DNA from: Pogona vitticeps
Lineage: Eukaryota; Chordata; Lepidosauria; Squamata; Agamidae
DNA length: 64,000 nt
Direction: 5' to 3'
Assembly (NCBI RefSeq): GCF_051106095.1
Contig: NC_135794.1
Span: 23,190,747 to 23,254,746, forward strand
Position numbers and translations under genes: made by a program. Of this stretch, positions 13,670 through 23,878 are shown one piece after another (within the stretch, counting starts at the first letter, position 1; each line of letters begins with the position of its first letter). The notes under the pieces are model-generated. The model was given only the letters and a program-made list of their open reading frames with translations, searched no databases and had not been told where the DNA came from.

Positions 13670-13870
13670 CTTCTGATTGGCTCAGAGGTCTCCTCTACGG
13701 GGCCAATCCCAGATGCCCGTGGTCTCCATGACAACATGTAAACTCAACAACACAGCTCTGCCCTCCGGCTATGAGCATCTCTCTCGGGTACCGGGTACCG
13801 CCAAGGTCAAGGGGTTGGATCCTGGATTCTGGTTTGCTTCCCTCCTCCACCTTTGCACACACCTGCCAAC
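13670..13870 (+). promoter_or_regulatory. CFAP161 promoter with X-box and CCAAT boxes
   Basis: There is no TATA box close to the start codon. Two CCAAT motifs are visible: inverted ATTGG at 13676-13680 and direct CCAAT at 13703-13707. Between them and the ATG lies GTCTCCATGACAAC at 13722-13735. It matches 11 of 14 positions of the palindromic RFX X-box GTTGCCATGGCAAC. RFX factors drive ciliary genes, so this fits the gene's role. The transcription start is not determined; it probably lies at about 13740-13860. Confidence 0.6.
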
Positions 13871-13960
13871 ATGTTCAACGTGAGGACGAGCATGAGCGGC
13901 AGGAACTACAGCCCAGGGGTGCTGGTTGGCAACTGGAACGAAGACGTGTATCTGGAAGAG
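13871..13960 (+). CDS. CFAP161 coding exon 1
   Basis: Residues 1-30, ending [11 protein letters not shown], the best-conserved N-terminal motif. The donor GAG|GTAAGG is strong and leaves phase 0. The first residues ([15 protein letters not shown]) differ from human, as expected for a variable end. Confidence 0.95.
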
Positions 13961-16900
13961 GTAAGGGACTCCTTTGCCCAAGTTAATTTGTTTTCTATAT
14001 TGGATTCATTCCCACTAGGGTGCTTCTGGGTGGATTTCAAAGAGAGTAAAACAAACACATATTTGTTCATGTGCTCGCTCATGCACACACCTGTCTGCTT
14101 CTGTAAGAGCCTAGGTATAACCTGAAACCATCCTTACACCAGATCAACCCTGATACAAAAGACTTGTAAGTTTCTAGCTTAACTTAAACATTGTTTCCCG
14201 TGGTTTGAACAGTTCTCCTTCTTGATTTTCTTGGTTTGCTTACTCTCACATCTCATGAAGGCTGGAGCTTCGAAAAGCTTTTACACTATGGTATTTAAAG
14301 TAAATACATAAATGTAGGTTTCATCTCTCCAGTCCATGTGCACTTAATGTTTCATTTGCACAGACGCCAGGAGCTTATATCTTGTGGCAATACATAAACT
14401 GTCCTGTACATCATTTGGGAGCTTTTAAAAAAGTTTATCAGGAAGTATGCCTGGCTTTAATCTAGTTTAGGTCCAGGGCACAGGGGCAGGTAGCTTTTAA
14501 ACCTGATGCTCTCTGTGTTTTCCAGCAAAAGCCCAGGAGGACACTTAAAAAGTAGATAAATAAGCACTTCCGTTGGCATCAATGAAAGCCCTAAAAATAA
14601 TCCACACAAGCAGCATGGATTTTAGGGGGAAACATCACTGGCCAAATATATTTGCATTTTATCTGCTTGTGCAAGGTGATCCTCCTTACGACTGAAACTA
14701 TGCACGGCCCTTCTTAAGGAAAAAAAAAAAGAACCCTAAACGACGTAGTAAATATTTTATATACAGCATAGTTCAGCTGTTATGATAACAAATGTGCCTT
14801 GAAAATACAATTCCTTCTTCCAGGGCTTATGAGAATGCAAGGCGAGGGGAATTGCTTTAAAATGTTTTGAAATAAGTAAAAGAAAAGAAATCCTGTTTTC
14901 GTAACACAGCTAGCTCATTATCCCCATCATCAGAGGACATATTTCACTACAATAACCCAATTCACTCTAAATACATATATCATTACACCAAGCATCTTAA
15001 TAAAGGAAACCCACCCACCCCCCTTATGATGCAATAACTGCAAATCTACCTACACTCACCATTCAAGGCAAAACTAATTAAAATCCACTCCCTAGGATGC
15101 CATTAATAGATAGATTGAAACCCTAGAAAGCTATTTTCCCAGAGAAAGAAGAACGTGTGTTACTTAACTCTCTCTGCACAACTTAGTGACAATAACCTCT
15201 TATTTTCTTCTTGTTGTTGCATTTATCAGCAAAACAAGACCAAATATCCTCGTATGAGAAAGGGAAGATTTGGCTTCCTTTCATAGCCTTCAAAGGGTTA
15301 CAGGTGTGCAAAAAAAAAGGACCGTCTTATAGGGGAAATCACCACGTCTCATTCATAATCGCAGCTTCTTTCTGTCCGTCTTGAGTAATCCTATGTTGAA
15401 ATTTAACAACTATAGTCCTAGGTCAACATTTTTATTTTAATCCTTTTTTGGGTTAGGCTTTAAAGTTTCAAAATCCAGCATTAGCTGAAATCCTATTGCT
15501 TAACTTAGTAGGTTATGAGTAAGCCCATTTGAATCAATGGATTTTATAGATGAGTTGACTCAACGAACCTCCACTGATTCAATTGGCCTACTTGAATACT
15601 TAGGGGATGCTCTAGCTGCCGATTCTCTACTTTGTTGTGGGGTGGGCTTCATGGCCTTTTGGGTCCCCTTCAGTTATACAGTTCTATGATTCGTGTAAAT
15701 TGAATGCGCAGTATGGTGTAGTGAATAGAGTGATGGGACTCAGACTCTGGAGTACAGGGTTCGAATCCCCACTCAGCCATGGAAACCCACTGGGGGAGTA
15801 GAATTGGTAAAACAACTCCTTAAATCCCTCCCTTACCTTGAAAGCCCTATGAGGGTTGCAATAGGCCAGTTCTGACTTCACAGCACATAATAACGAGAAG
15901 ATGATTCCTATAAACTAGCTAATGATGATGGAAGAGAAAAGCACTTCTGTGTGTGTAGAACACGCCCTTTCTTTGAATAATCACAAGCATTCAGTAATGA
16001 GGATCAGAGGGTCCTTGGTCGTTTTTGGTAATGGCCCTTTGCACCCCATCCATCCAAATTTTGTTCAAATCTCTGGGCTCTTATTTCCCTTCCCTTTAGC
16101 CTAATTTGAGAGTCCCATATGTTCCTTTTTGCCCCATCTTCTCCTTCATTACAGTGAAGTTCAGCGGTTCCAGCGTCTGTATGGTTCATCTGGAAGCCCA
16201 TACGGTGCGGTAGCTAGAGCAATGGACTGAGGCTCAGGAGACCTGGTTGCAAATCCCCACTTGGCCATAGAAACACAAAGTGTGCGGTCACCTTCTTAGA
16301 GTTACCATGTCAGAAGTAACATAACAGAATGTGACAATGACACTTCAACATGTAGTACCTGTAGGACAAACGGCATATTAACCAAACTTCCTTCCTTCCT
16401 TCCTTCCTTCCTTCCTTCCTTCCTTCCTTCCTTCCTTCCTTCCTTCCTTCCTTCCTTCCTTCCTTCCTTTAGGAATTCCTGAAAGACTTCTTATACAAAA
16501 GAGAAAGAGGAGAACTTTTAATCCAGAGATCACAAAGGCTGAGAGATCACCTTTATAAAAAGGTATTCAAGTATTATTATGTGGCTCACCTTTACATTTA
16601 TTGCCCTCTTTGTTCTGCGATGGAGCTCAGCTTCGTGGACAGACAGAGTGGCCAGGGGATTCCTCACTCAAGTCGAGAATCCAGGAAGCCCGTGGTACCA
16701 CTAGAGTTTGGGCTCGAGCCCATATCCAGTTCTTAGTCCCACCTAGAGCAGATGCGTTGAATCGTTGGGTTGTACACAAGCATGGACAAGACACGTTCTA
16801 GATGGGCAGTATATAAGTTAAATGGATGGATGGATGGATGGATGGATGGATGGATGGATGGATGGATGGATGGATGGATGGATGGATGGATGGATGGATG

Positions 16901-19900
16901 GATGGATGGATGGATGGATAAATATCTCCTCTTTGAAACAGGAGGAGCTTTCCGTTTCGAAAGATGGGTTTATTCACTTTGGAGACACCATCATGCTGGT
17001 GAATCCAGAGAACAGCAGATCCCCCACACAGAGTGAACCGAACATGCGTGGGAATCTCTCTCTGGCTGTTAATCCCGACGAAGCATCCATCCATCTACGT
17101 CCAGAGCTCCCCGTCCCCTGCGAGACAAGCGCCATCAGGAGCATGACACCCGTTGGCCGCAACACGTTTCGGATTTTAAGGTGAGAGGCTTTGCAGAACC
17201 CTGGCCGATGTCTTTGAAATGTAGCTTTCCTCCTCAAGAGAGAGAGAGAGAAAATAGAAGTCACTCTCGATATAACAGGGGCAGCTGTCTACTGAAGGCT
17301 TGACCATCTGTGGACCATCTGTGCTCGGGCTGGTGTTTAGGGTGGCATTCAAAGAGAATGCCAATCACTAGGGGGAAAAAAAGGAAAGGCCCATTTGCTT
17401 TGATTTTGCATGTTAATACTATTAAGGATGCAAATTTAGGATTACTACAATTTATTTATTTATGTATTTATTTATTTATTTATTGGACTTATATACCGCC
17501 CCATAGCGCTACAAGCACTCTCCGGGCGGTTTACAATTTTTAATTATATAGGCTACACATTGCCCCCCCAGCAAGCTGGGTACTCATTTTACCGACCTCG
17601 GAAGGATGGAAGGCTGAGTCAACCTTGAGCCGGCTACCTGGGATTTGAACCCCAGGTCGTGAGCACAGTTTTTTAGCTTGCAGTACAGCATTTTAACCAC
17701 TGCGCCACGAGGCTCTTTTTTGCTGGCATTTCGCCATAATGGGGAAAATTGACCAGGTAATATGTAGATGTGCCTTTCAGTCTGTTATCTGGCTGTGGAT
17801 GGGCCTGTTCCATATTTCTTTATGTTTTTTCCCCCCTATCTCTAAACCAGACTTCAGCACACAGTCCTCCAAAGAGAATGTGCTCTTAAATAGAGGACCA
17901 CCCTCTGCAAAGCAGGTTGTGTGGCCACTCTGTTCTTGGCCACAGAGTTTTGTCCCTCTGTCCCCCACCCTCGTAGGCAAGGTGGGAAGGGGGAAACGAG
18001 CAACTTTTTTTGGAGGTGGGGGAGAGAGAAGGCTGATAAAAGGAATACGGAGCCATGAAATGCCAGAAGAAGGAGGACCACACCTGCTTCTGTTGATGAT
18101 CCTGCCCCCCCATATCATCGACTGCCCCCAGGGAAATGAAGCAGCCACCCAAAAATCTTGTCCTAAGCCAGCATGCAACTGGGGCACATAATACGACAAC
18201 CGGATTATTTGCACAAAGTCCCAGTGGCATTCTGCCTTGGAAAGGAGGGTGGCCAACTACCGAAAAAGGAGAGAAAATAAATATATATATATTTAAAAAA
18301 TAGGACATTTGACAGAATGCAAGTCTTCGGGCAGGAAAAGATGCAGCAATTGCAACCACAGTTTGAACAGAAAGACAGTCCATCACCCTATGATGCAGAA
18401 AGGGGTCCATAGATTATTGCTTTATCGGCTTCTACCCCTAATCCGGGTTCAAATTCAGGGGCGCGGTTCATTTCCCCTTTTGTTTCCAGTGATTCTGAAT
18501 TCTGTGTGTTTATTAAAGCCTTGAAGGGGAAGCAATGGGCGAGCCTGTTCGGTTTGGGCAGAACTTTGGCCTTGGAACGGCAGGAGGATTTTCTAACCGC
18601 CTGGTAAGTAGCTTGATGGAGAGAAAACCCCGCTCGCTGTTTTTAACGTTTTTGTTCTGTCTTTTGCTCTTTGCAGTTGATGGTATATGTTTTAGTCACC
18701 ACGGTTGTAAACCGCCTGGAATAGTGCAGTGCATTAATGGGGTGGTCGGTCAATCTAATGAACGAACGAACAAATGAACAAACGAACGAAAGAACGAAAG
18801 AACGTAATAGAGCAGCGCAGACATACAACCTGTGGACTACAAAACATTCCTGGACTTGTATAGGGTTCATTTCTGTACTTTTGGGTTCTTGCCCTTGTGA
18901 CAGGTGAAAAGAACTGGAGTGGATCCAAGCTTTCGACATCCTAATTTTGTGCAGACGAATCTGTAACTTTTTATTCGCCCAGAACTGAAACGGATACTGT
19001 TAATATTCCTCCATATTACACCTCATTCATCAAGCAAGTAGGATTATATCCTGCACATGTTTTTGTCCTCTTCCTATTATGGGAAAGTCTGGGTCACTTA
19101 GATGGCGTTCTGAATTTTGGGAACGCGAAGAAATTTTTACCAATGTCTCATTTGAGGTCCAAATAGGCCGAACTTGTCATGATAAGACAACCTGTCAAGG
19201 AATCTCAACTCCTGTGAGCCCTCTTGACTTTTGCTCAGTGGTTCCCAAACCTGGGGTCCCCAGATGTTCTTGGACTACAACTCCCAAAAGCCTTCACCAC
19301 TAGCTGTGGATTTCTGGGAGATGCGGCCCAAGAACATCTGGAGACCCAAGGTTACAAAACTATACTACCAAAGGCAAGATCGCCATGCCAAGCACTTCCT
19401 GCCACTTGTACAAAATGACGCTCCCGCATCTTTTTTTCCCTTTGCACTCACCAAACACCAAAGAACAGGTTGGTTGCTCGTACAAAAAATGAAAGAAGGA
19501 AGAAAAAACCCCACACACGATCACCACCCTAATGTTTTTTTGCTTCTTAAAAGTTATGTTTGTGTGTGTTTCTGTAAATTAGAAGTTTTGGATTCTCCAC
19601 CCACCCTAATGATCCTGAGGTTCCCTAGGGATCCCTTTCATCATGGGGAAGTCATGGGTTGCTGTGGGGTTTGTGTGTCAGAGAGAGGGGGGGGAAGGCT
19701 TTAATTTCCAAAAATTGCCACTATTGAAAGGCGGTGGCCAGTGTCCTGCTGAAATTTCTATGCACAGAATGGATACGACCTCTCGATAATGTAGCTTTGG
19801 GTAGGATTCCTGTTTCTGACCCAGGTTCAGACTCTAAGTGGTGTTTGTACATCACCTCTAATTTCCAGAAGATGCAGAAAACTTCATCCCCAGCTCTGAC

Positions 19901-22622
19901 TGCCAGATCTGCAAACTGAGCCACGCCGCCTGTGACCTTCCGGGTCTCACACTGCTGTGTAAACACAACCCCCGGGCTTGTTCTATAACCACCCTGGTAT
20001 CTGTGTGGCTCTTTTCCATTGCCTGTCTCGCTGTAGTCCCACGTGTCATTCCTTTCTGTTTCCGTTTTCCAGCTGTTTCTTGCGAGTGACCACAGGACGT
20101 TCTTGAACATGGCGAAGAAATCCTGCTGCCAGCCTGTGTTCATGACCGATGAACTTTCTTACCTGGCGTCTTGGCAAGCAACCTTCCTGGACCCCCAGTT
20201 CCGCCTGGAATATGAAGGCTTCCCAGTGCCTGTAAGAAATGAGACAAAGCTTTTAAAAACCTCACACCGCTCTAATACGTAAGCCCCACTTAGCCTCCTT
20301 GTTGCATTTGGTCTGTGCTTGAGTTCCAGGAGGCTTCGGTTCCCTTCTCCAAACTTTAGGTGGCACCCGACGTCTCTCCTAAAGGGACTTTTATTCAAAA
20401 AAGCAAGCCTTCACCTTCCTCTCCCTTGGAGTTTCTGAAAAGTCTTTCTCTCCCGAGAGGACACCCTCCCAACCTTCTGGCTAGTGGAGGGTCTTCCTCT
20501 GGACACAAGTTTTCATAGATGACATCTCTTGTCTTCAGAGGCAGCCTTCAAAGCTGACATAACCTCTGCATGAACAAGAAGGAAGTTATGAGGACAGAGC
20601 AAAGTGGAGGTCAGGATTATGTTGATGAAGATGGCTCCCCAAATCCTCACCCACAGGGTGCTAGACCTGCATCCCCGAGGATTCGTGCCAGTGGCTTCAC
20701 CTTAACTTCCTCCAAAGGTTGAACGACGGCAGAGCAAGTCTACCCTTGACTCAAGTCAGAGGTGGGGCCTTCTTTGGCCAACGTACCATGAAAAACAAAG
20801 TACAGTGGTGCCTCGCAAGACAAATTTAATTTGTTCCGCGGTTAATGTTGTCTTGCAAAAAATTCATCTTGTGAAACTCATTTTCCCATAGGAATGCAAT
20901 AAAATCTAAATAATGCGTTCCTATGGGCAAAAAAAAAAAGCCAGAACAAAGTCACATTTGGTTTACAAAGGGTTTGTTAAGTGCTCTTTAAAGCCATACA
21001 TATTGTGCAGATGATTTAAAAAAATTTCAATCAAAAAACTTTGTTTTTTAAAAAACATTTAAAAATCAGCAAACATGAGGCAGGACCAAAAAACGGAAAA
21101 CATTCTTCTTGCAAAGAATGGCCATAGGAACATTTGTCTTGCGAGTCATCAACCCCAGTTGCCAAAACCATTTGTCTTGCGAGTTTTTTTTTCCTGCGAG
21201 GCATTTGTCTTGCGAGGCACCACCACTGTATACAAGAAAAGATAGAGCGAGAATCAAGTGGAACATGGAAATACAAGACAAACCAAACCTTGTGTAGGAC
21301 ATAATAAAATGGAAAGTAAAACTGCCACCAAGAGCACCATATCAAAAGTTCCTAAATTGAACTGGTGCTCTCTCAATCTTTCTCTCTCTCTCTCTTGTAT
21401 CCACTTGTGTTGCTTTGTTTCATGGGGATCATTGGGAAAAGTCCTTCAAAAAGGTTTGGAGGACTGTCGTCTTTCCTCTTTACAATGATGTCTGTTGATC
21501 TGGCTTTGATGCCCAGGAGAAATCTGTGCAAAAATCATGGGAAAAATGAAAACCCCCAAGAACGGCTCACTTTTCTTCTTCTTTTTCCCCAGGCAAATTC
21601 AAAGATCCTCATTGTTCACTGCCATACGAACCAGGGACTGGCAGTTCCGAGAAATTTTTGGCTCAGGTAAATGAACTTCAGTCTTTGCAGCCACTGTACA
21701 CAATACAACATACACAGGCTATGCTAGTTTTAACTCCTGACAGCTTTACTTAAAGTGTCCTGGAAATTATCATCTGGTCAGCACAATCCAGGATATCTCA
21801 CCTCCCTTCCCATCCCGTTCTTAGTTTGTATCAGTTTGTGACCCATTCTCCACTCCCTCGTGCTTCGGAATTTGCGTACTTTAGCCATAGGCAACTTTTG
21901 CAATACACACTTTACCTTATGCACACATTTTCCAGAAGTGCACATTTTTGTATTCATTGGTCCCAGGTGAAGCACGTGCTCCTTGTAACTAGAGATTCAG
22001 CTCCTTTGGTTAAACCCATTATTTTGGTGAGATGCGAAGTGGTTAATTTCGACAAGGATCTCTACACCACCCCGATTTTTATCCGCCACTCATTTTGTGG
22101 AAAGAAAGCTGTGTAAGAACAGACTGGCATCACATCGAGCATTACAGATAAAGCTTTTTTCCCCCAGTTCAAGCACTATTTATTATAAGTGCACCAAAAA
22201 CTGGCTACAATAAGACACGAGTGAGCTTGTATAGCTAAGAAAGGAAAGGGGGTATTGTAAAAGAAATATATATCTGTGAGTTAGCAAAGAGCAGGGGTAG
22301 GTGCAGATTTACAAGGTTCTCTATGTGTTTGTGTGTGTGCATTTGTTTGTTTGTGTGTGTCTGCGTGTGGTTGCCCATCAGCAAAGACCTAATCTTGTTT
22401 TCTAGGACGTACTTTGGCAAGGAATATGAAGTCAACTGCCACACCTACCTGGACACGCACAAAGCGGAGGAAGACAAGAATCACTGGCTCATCGTTGTTG
22501 GCAATCCTAGCAGCAATTCTGCCACCATGTTGGATAGACCGAAGCCGCCCTCCGAGGAGACCAGAGCCCAAAACTGTGAACTCCACACAGAGACGTCCAC
22601 AGAACAAGCGCCCACACTTTAA
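13871..22622 (+). CDS. Cilia- and flagella-associated protein 161 (7 coding exons, 317 aa)
   Basis: CFAP161 is a microtubule inner protein bound in the lumen of the A-tubule of axonemal doublets, where it helps stabilise motile cilia and sperm tails. Coding exons are 13871-13960, 16473-16562, 16942-17180, 18519-18603, 20073-20231, 21593-21666 and 22406-22622. All have GT/AG borders and together give 954 nt including TAA. Segments matching the human protein (301 aa, recalled) include [44 protein letters not shown] and MLDRPKPP. The first ATG at 13871 was chosen. It gives about 7 residues more than human at the N-terminus; a second Met lies 7 codons further on. No signal peptide or membrane segment is present. 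An RFX X-box lies upstream, and IL16 follows on the same strand. The frame is intact. Confidence 0.97.
15708..15895 (+). mobile_element. tRNA-derived SINE, 'CCACTCAGCCATGG' family
   Basis: The head GGTGTAGTGAATAGAGTGATG and box B GGGTTCGAATCCCCACTC are tRNA-like. Then come AGCCATGGAAACCCACTGGG and a TTGCAATAGGCCAGTTCTGA-type tail ending in ATAATAA. Confidence 0.7.
16199..16330 (+). mobile_element. tRNA-derived SINE, diverged
   Basis: Same family as the copy 500 nt upstream: GGTGCGGTAGCTAGAGCAAT head, TTGCAAATCCCCACTTGG box B region and GCCATAGAAAC. The 3' part is degraded. Confidence 0.55.
16387..16470 (+). repeat. (CTTC)n microsatellite serving as polypyrimidine tract
   Basis: About 21 pyrimidine-only units end at TTTAG, directly against CFAP161 exon 2. 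The only polypyrimidine tract available to this acceptor is the microsatellite itself. Confidence 0.95.
16473..16562 (+). CDS. CFAP161 coding exon 2
   Basis: Residues 31-60 ([20 protein letters not shown], then [10 protein letters not shown]), matching human ELMKDFLEKRDKGKLLIQRS. Exactly 90 nt, phase 0 at both ends. The acceptor is fed by the microsatellite, and the donor is AAG|GTATTC. Confidence 0.95.
16822..16919. repeat. (ATGG)n microsatellite in CFAP161 intron 2
   Basis: About 24 perfect units make up a quarter of this 379-nt intron. They end only 22 nt before the exon 3 start, so they probably overlap or displace the branch-point region. Confidence 0.95.
16942..17180 (+). CDS. CFAP161 coding exon 3
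   Basis: Encodes residues 61-139 plus two bases of codon 140: [20 protein letters not shown], then [18 protein letters not shown] and [12 protein letters not shown]. The human counterpart reads DGYIHYGDKVMLVNPD. Donor AAG|GTGAGA. Confidence 0.95.
17181..18518 (+). other. CFAP161 intron 3
   Basis: Contains the antisense SINE at 17440-17717. The remainder (17730-18510) has no recognised feature. Confidence 0.85.
17440..17717 (-). mobile_element. tRNA-derived SINE with (TAAA)n tail
   Basis: On the - strand it reads CCTCGTGGCGCAGTGGTTAA, TGCTGTACTGCAAGCTAAAA, box B GGGGTTCAAATCCCAGGTAG and CAAGGTTGACTCAGCC, then GGTCGGTAAAATGAGTACCC. It ends GGGGCGGTATATAAGTCC plus (AATA)n. It is nearly full length and inserted antisense to CFAP161. 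Confidence 0.75.
18519..18603 (+). CDS. CFAP161 coding exon 4
   Basis: Completes codon 140 and encodes residues up to 168: [19 protein letters not shown] then TAGGFSNRL. This corresponds to human RYGQDFCLGITGGF. Acceptor TATTAAAG, donor CTG|GTAAGT, phase 0 at the end. Confidence 0.95.
18604..20072 (+). other. CFAP161 intron 4
   Basis: Holds a short (GAAC)n-type stretch near 18760-18805 and a palindromic MITE-like element at 19234. No other feature is recognised. Confidence 0.8.
19234..19359. mobile_element. Palindromic MITE-like element
   Basis: Left arm CAGTGGTTCCCAAACCTGGG, AGATGTTCTTGGACTACAAC and TCCCAAAAGCCTTCACCACT. The right arm is nearly its reverse complement (GATTTCTGGGAG, then CCAAGAACATCTGGAGACCC). 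The same element recurs at 23397 and 29963, and as a worn copy at 39036. The CAGTGG ends resemble hAT-type termini, but no clean target duplication was seen. Confidence 0.65.
20073..20231 (+). CDS. CFAP161 coding exon 5
   Basis: Residues 169-221: [10 protein letters not shown], then [20 protein letters not shown] and [14 protein letters not shown]. Human has [27 protein letters not shown]. Two Met codons occur, but this is not a start. Donor CCT|GTAAGA. Confidence 0.96.
20232..21592 (+). other. CFAP161 intron 5
   Basis: Carries a DNA transposon-derived element at 20801-21230. The flanks show nothing else recognisable. Confidence 0.8.
20801..21230. mobile_element. Tigger/mariner-like MITE with TA target duplication
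   Basis: The terminal inverted repeats are CAGTGGTGCCTCGCAAGAC at 20803 and the complement ending GGCACCACCACTG at 21228, flanked by TA on both sides. The 5' part holds GAATGCAATAAAATC and TGCGTTCCTATGGGC blocks typical of small Tigger-like elements. Near the 3' end CATTTGTCTTGCGAG occurs three times, plus a further TTGCGAG-like copy. No transposase frame remains. Confidence 0.75.
21593..21666 (+). CDS. CFAP161 coding exon 6
   Basis: Residues 222-245 plus two bases of the next codon: [18 protein letters not shown] then PRNFWL. Human: NAKILINHCHTNRGLA. The acceptor has a strong CTTCTTTTTCCCCAG tract. Confidence 0.95.
21667..22405 (+). other. CFAP161 intron 6
   Basis: Unique A/T-rich sequence with a short GT-rich stretch at 22320-22375. 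Nothing else recognised. Confidence 0.8.
22406..22622 (+). CDS. CFAP161 coding exon 7 (terminal)
   Basis: Completes codon 246 (Arg) and runs to TAA at 22620-22622. It encodes [20 protein letters not shown], then [19 protein letters not shown] and [13 protein letters not shown], all parallel to human. The last 15 residues are not conserved. Confidence 0.96.
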
Positions 22623-22675
22623 AATTAAGAGATGCTGTTTTGTTTGTGCTCTTGTAAGAAAAAGGATAAAAATGG

Positions 22676-22681
22676 AATAAA
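22676..22681 (+). terminator. CFAP161 polyadenylation signal
   Basis: A canonical AATAAA lies 54 nt after the stop codon, giving a very short 3'UTR. Cleavage is expected 10-30 nt further on, just before a (CA)n stretch at 22757-22779. Confidence 0.7.
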
Positions 22682-23280
22682 TGGCTATCAGAACACAGAC
22701 GATGCTTCGCCGTTTCTTTCATTTTCATGGGTGAGAGGGGGAAAGAAGCAAGAAAACACACACACACACACACACACACGGAATTTCCAAAAATCTAGGC
22801 CGACGTACTTGTCAAGTCCCTGTCCTTGAAAGCAGATGGACAGCAACACAAGATGTACATTTCAGAGGCAGAGCACAACAAGGTGTCTTACACAACCCAT
22901 GAAAATCAAAGGTTCCCCAGCTCTCTGCCCTGGCGAGGCAGATGGGCCTCCTGGTTTTGGCTGAGAGCATCCAAACGGGGCGAGACGGAGTAACGGAGTA
23001 AAGTCTTGGGTACCTAGAAGGAGAGAAATCTCCCCCTTGCCATTTTCTGTTCTGATCACACGATGGCAGCATCACGTTAAAGAAAGGTCCAAAGGAACGG
23101 GAACGGGTGAGTCTGTCTCAGCCTGTTGGCGACATGAAAAGGGAGAAAAAGAAAGAGAGAGAGAGAAGCGGGCAAAGGACCCAAAATGTGGTGGCCCTTG
23201 AAAAGGTAACAGATATATTTATTTCTGGATGAACTTTTCTGGATCAAAATCCACTTCCTCAGACCTAAGGAAGCTGTTTG

Positions 23281-23625
23281 TCTTTAATAATAACCATAAT
23301 CAGCATGTGACGTCAAGTCCATTCTGACTTAGGGTGACCCTTTTCAAAGTTTTCTAGGTAACGAAGACTCAGAAGTGGCTTCCCATTCCCTTCCTCGCAG
23401 TGGTCCCCAACCTTGGGCCTCCAGATGTTCTTGGACTACAGCTCCCAGAAGCCTTCACCACTGCCTCTGCTGGACAGGATTTCTGGGAGTTGAAGTCCAA
23501 GAGCATCTGGAGGCCCAAGGCTGGGGCACCACTGCTCTAGGGGGAGCCCTGGGGCTGTGCAGCCGGCTCAAGGCCACCCAGGCTGGCTCTTCTCCAAAGT
23601 GAGGAATCAAACTCCCAATGTCGAA
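23281..23625 (-). mobile_element. SINE with 'GACTTGACGGCAC' tail, split by a MITE
   Basis: The - strand body, compared with the copy at 47893-48095, runs from TCCTCACTTTGGAGAAGAGC and TGGGTGGCCTTGAGCC to AAGTCAGAATGGACTTGACG. It is interrupted at 23397-23540 by the palindromic element, so the SINE is the older of the two. Confidence 0.6.
23397..23540. mobile_element. Palindromic MITE-like element nested in a SINE
   Basis: GCAGTGGTCCCCAACCTTGG at the left and CCCAAGGCTGGGGCACCACT at the right form the outer arms. The inner arms are GACTACAGCTCCCAGAAGCC and GGATTTCTGGGAGTTGAAGT. It is the cleanest copy in the window. Confidence 0.7.
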
Positions 23626-23689
23626 ACCACTGCACTTTCCAGCCTGCATTAGTCTTTAAAGTGCTGCCATATTTGTCAGACGGTCCGGA

Positions 23690-23878
23690 GATGGATTCTT
23701 CCACTGTGTGCCTCCTGGGAGAAGAGCCAGCCTGGGTGGCCTTGGGCCGGCTGCACAGTCCCACAGCGCCCCTAGTGGAAGGGAATGGTAATACACTTCT
23801 GAGTACTCTCTACCTGGAAAACTCTGAAAAGGGTTACTATAAGTCAGAATTAACTTGACGGCACACAATTATTATTAT
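23690..23878 (+). mobile_element. SINE with 'GACTTGACGGCAC' tail, + copy
   Basis: Contains GAAGAGCCAGCCTGGGTGGC, GGGCCGGCTGCACAGTCCC, CTACCTGGAAAACTCTGAAA and AAGTCAGAATTAACTTGACG, ending in (ATT)n. It faces the copy at 23281-23625 in opposite orientation, making an inverted pair. Confidence 0.6.

Larger units (their letters stand above)
13961..16472 (+). other. CFAP161 intron 1
   Basis: The part at about 14130-15480 has no recognisable repeat or gene and is A/T-rich. It is followed by two SINE copies and a long (CTTC)n tract that runs straight into the exon 2 acceptor. Confidence 0.85.

Noticed and set aside
16770-17184. Open frames with DGWM or SIHP repeats over the (ATGG)n tract
   Set aside because: These are translations of the tetranucleotide repeat. 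Only 16942-17180 is a real exon, in one of these frames.
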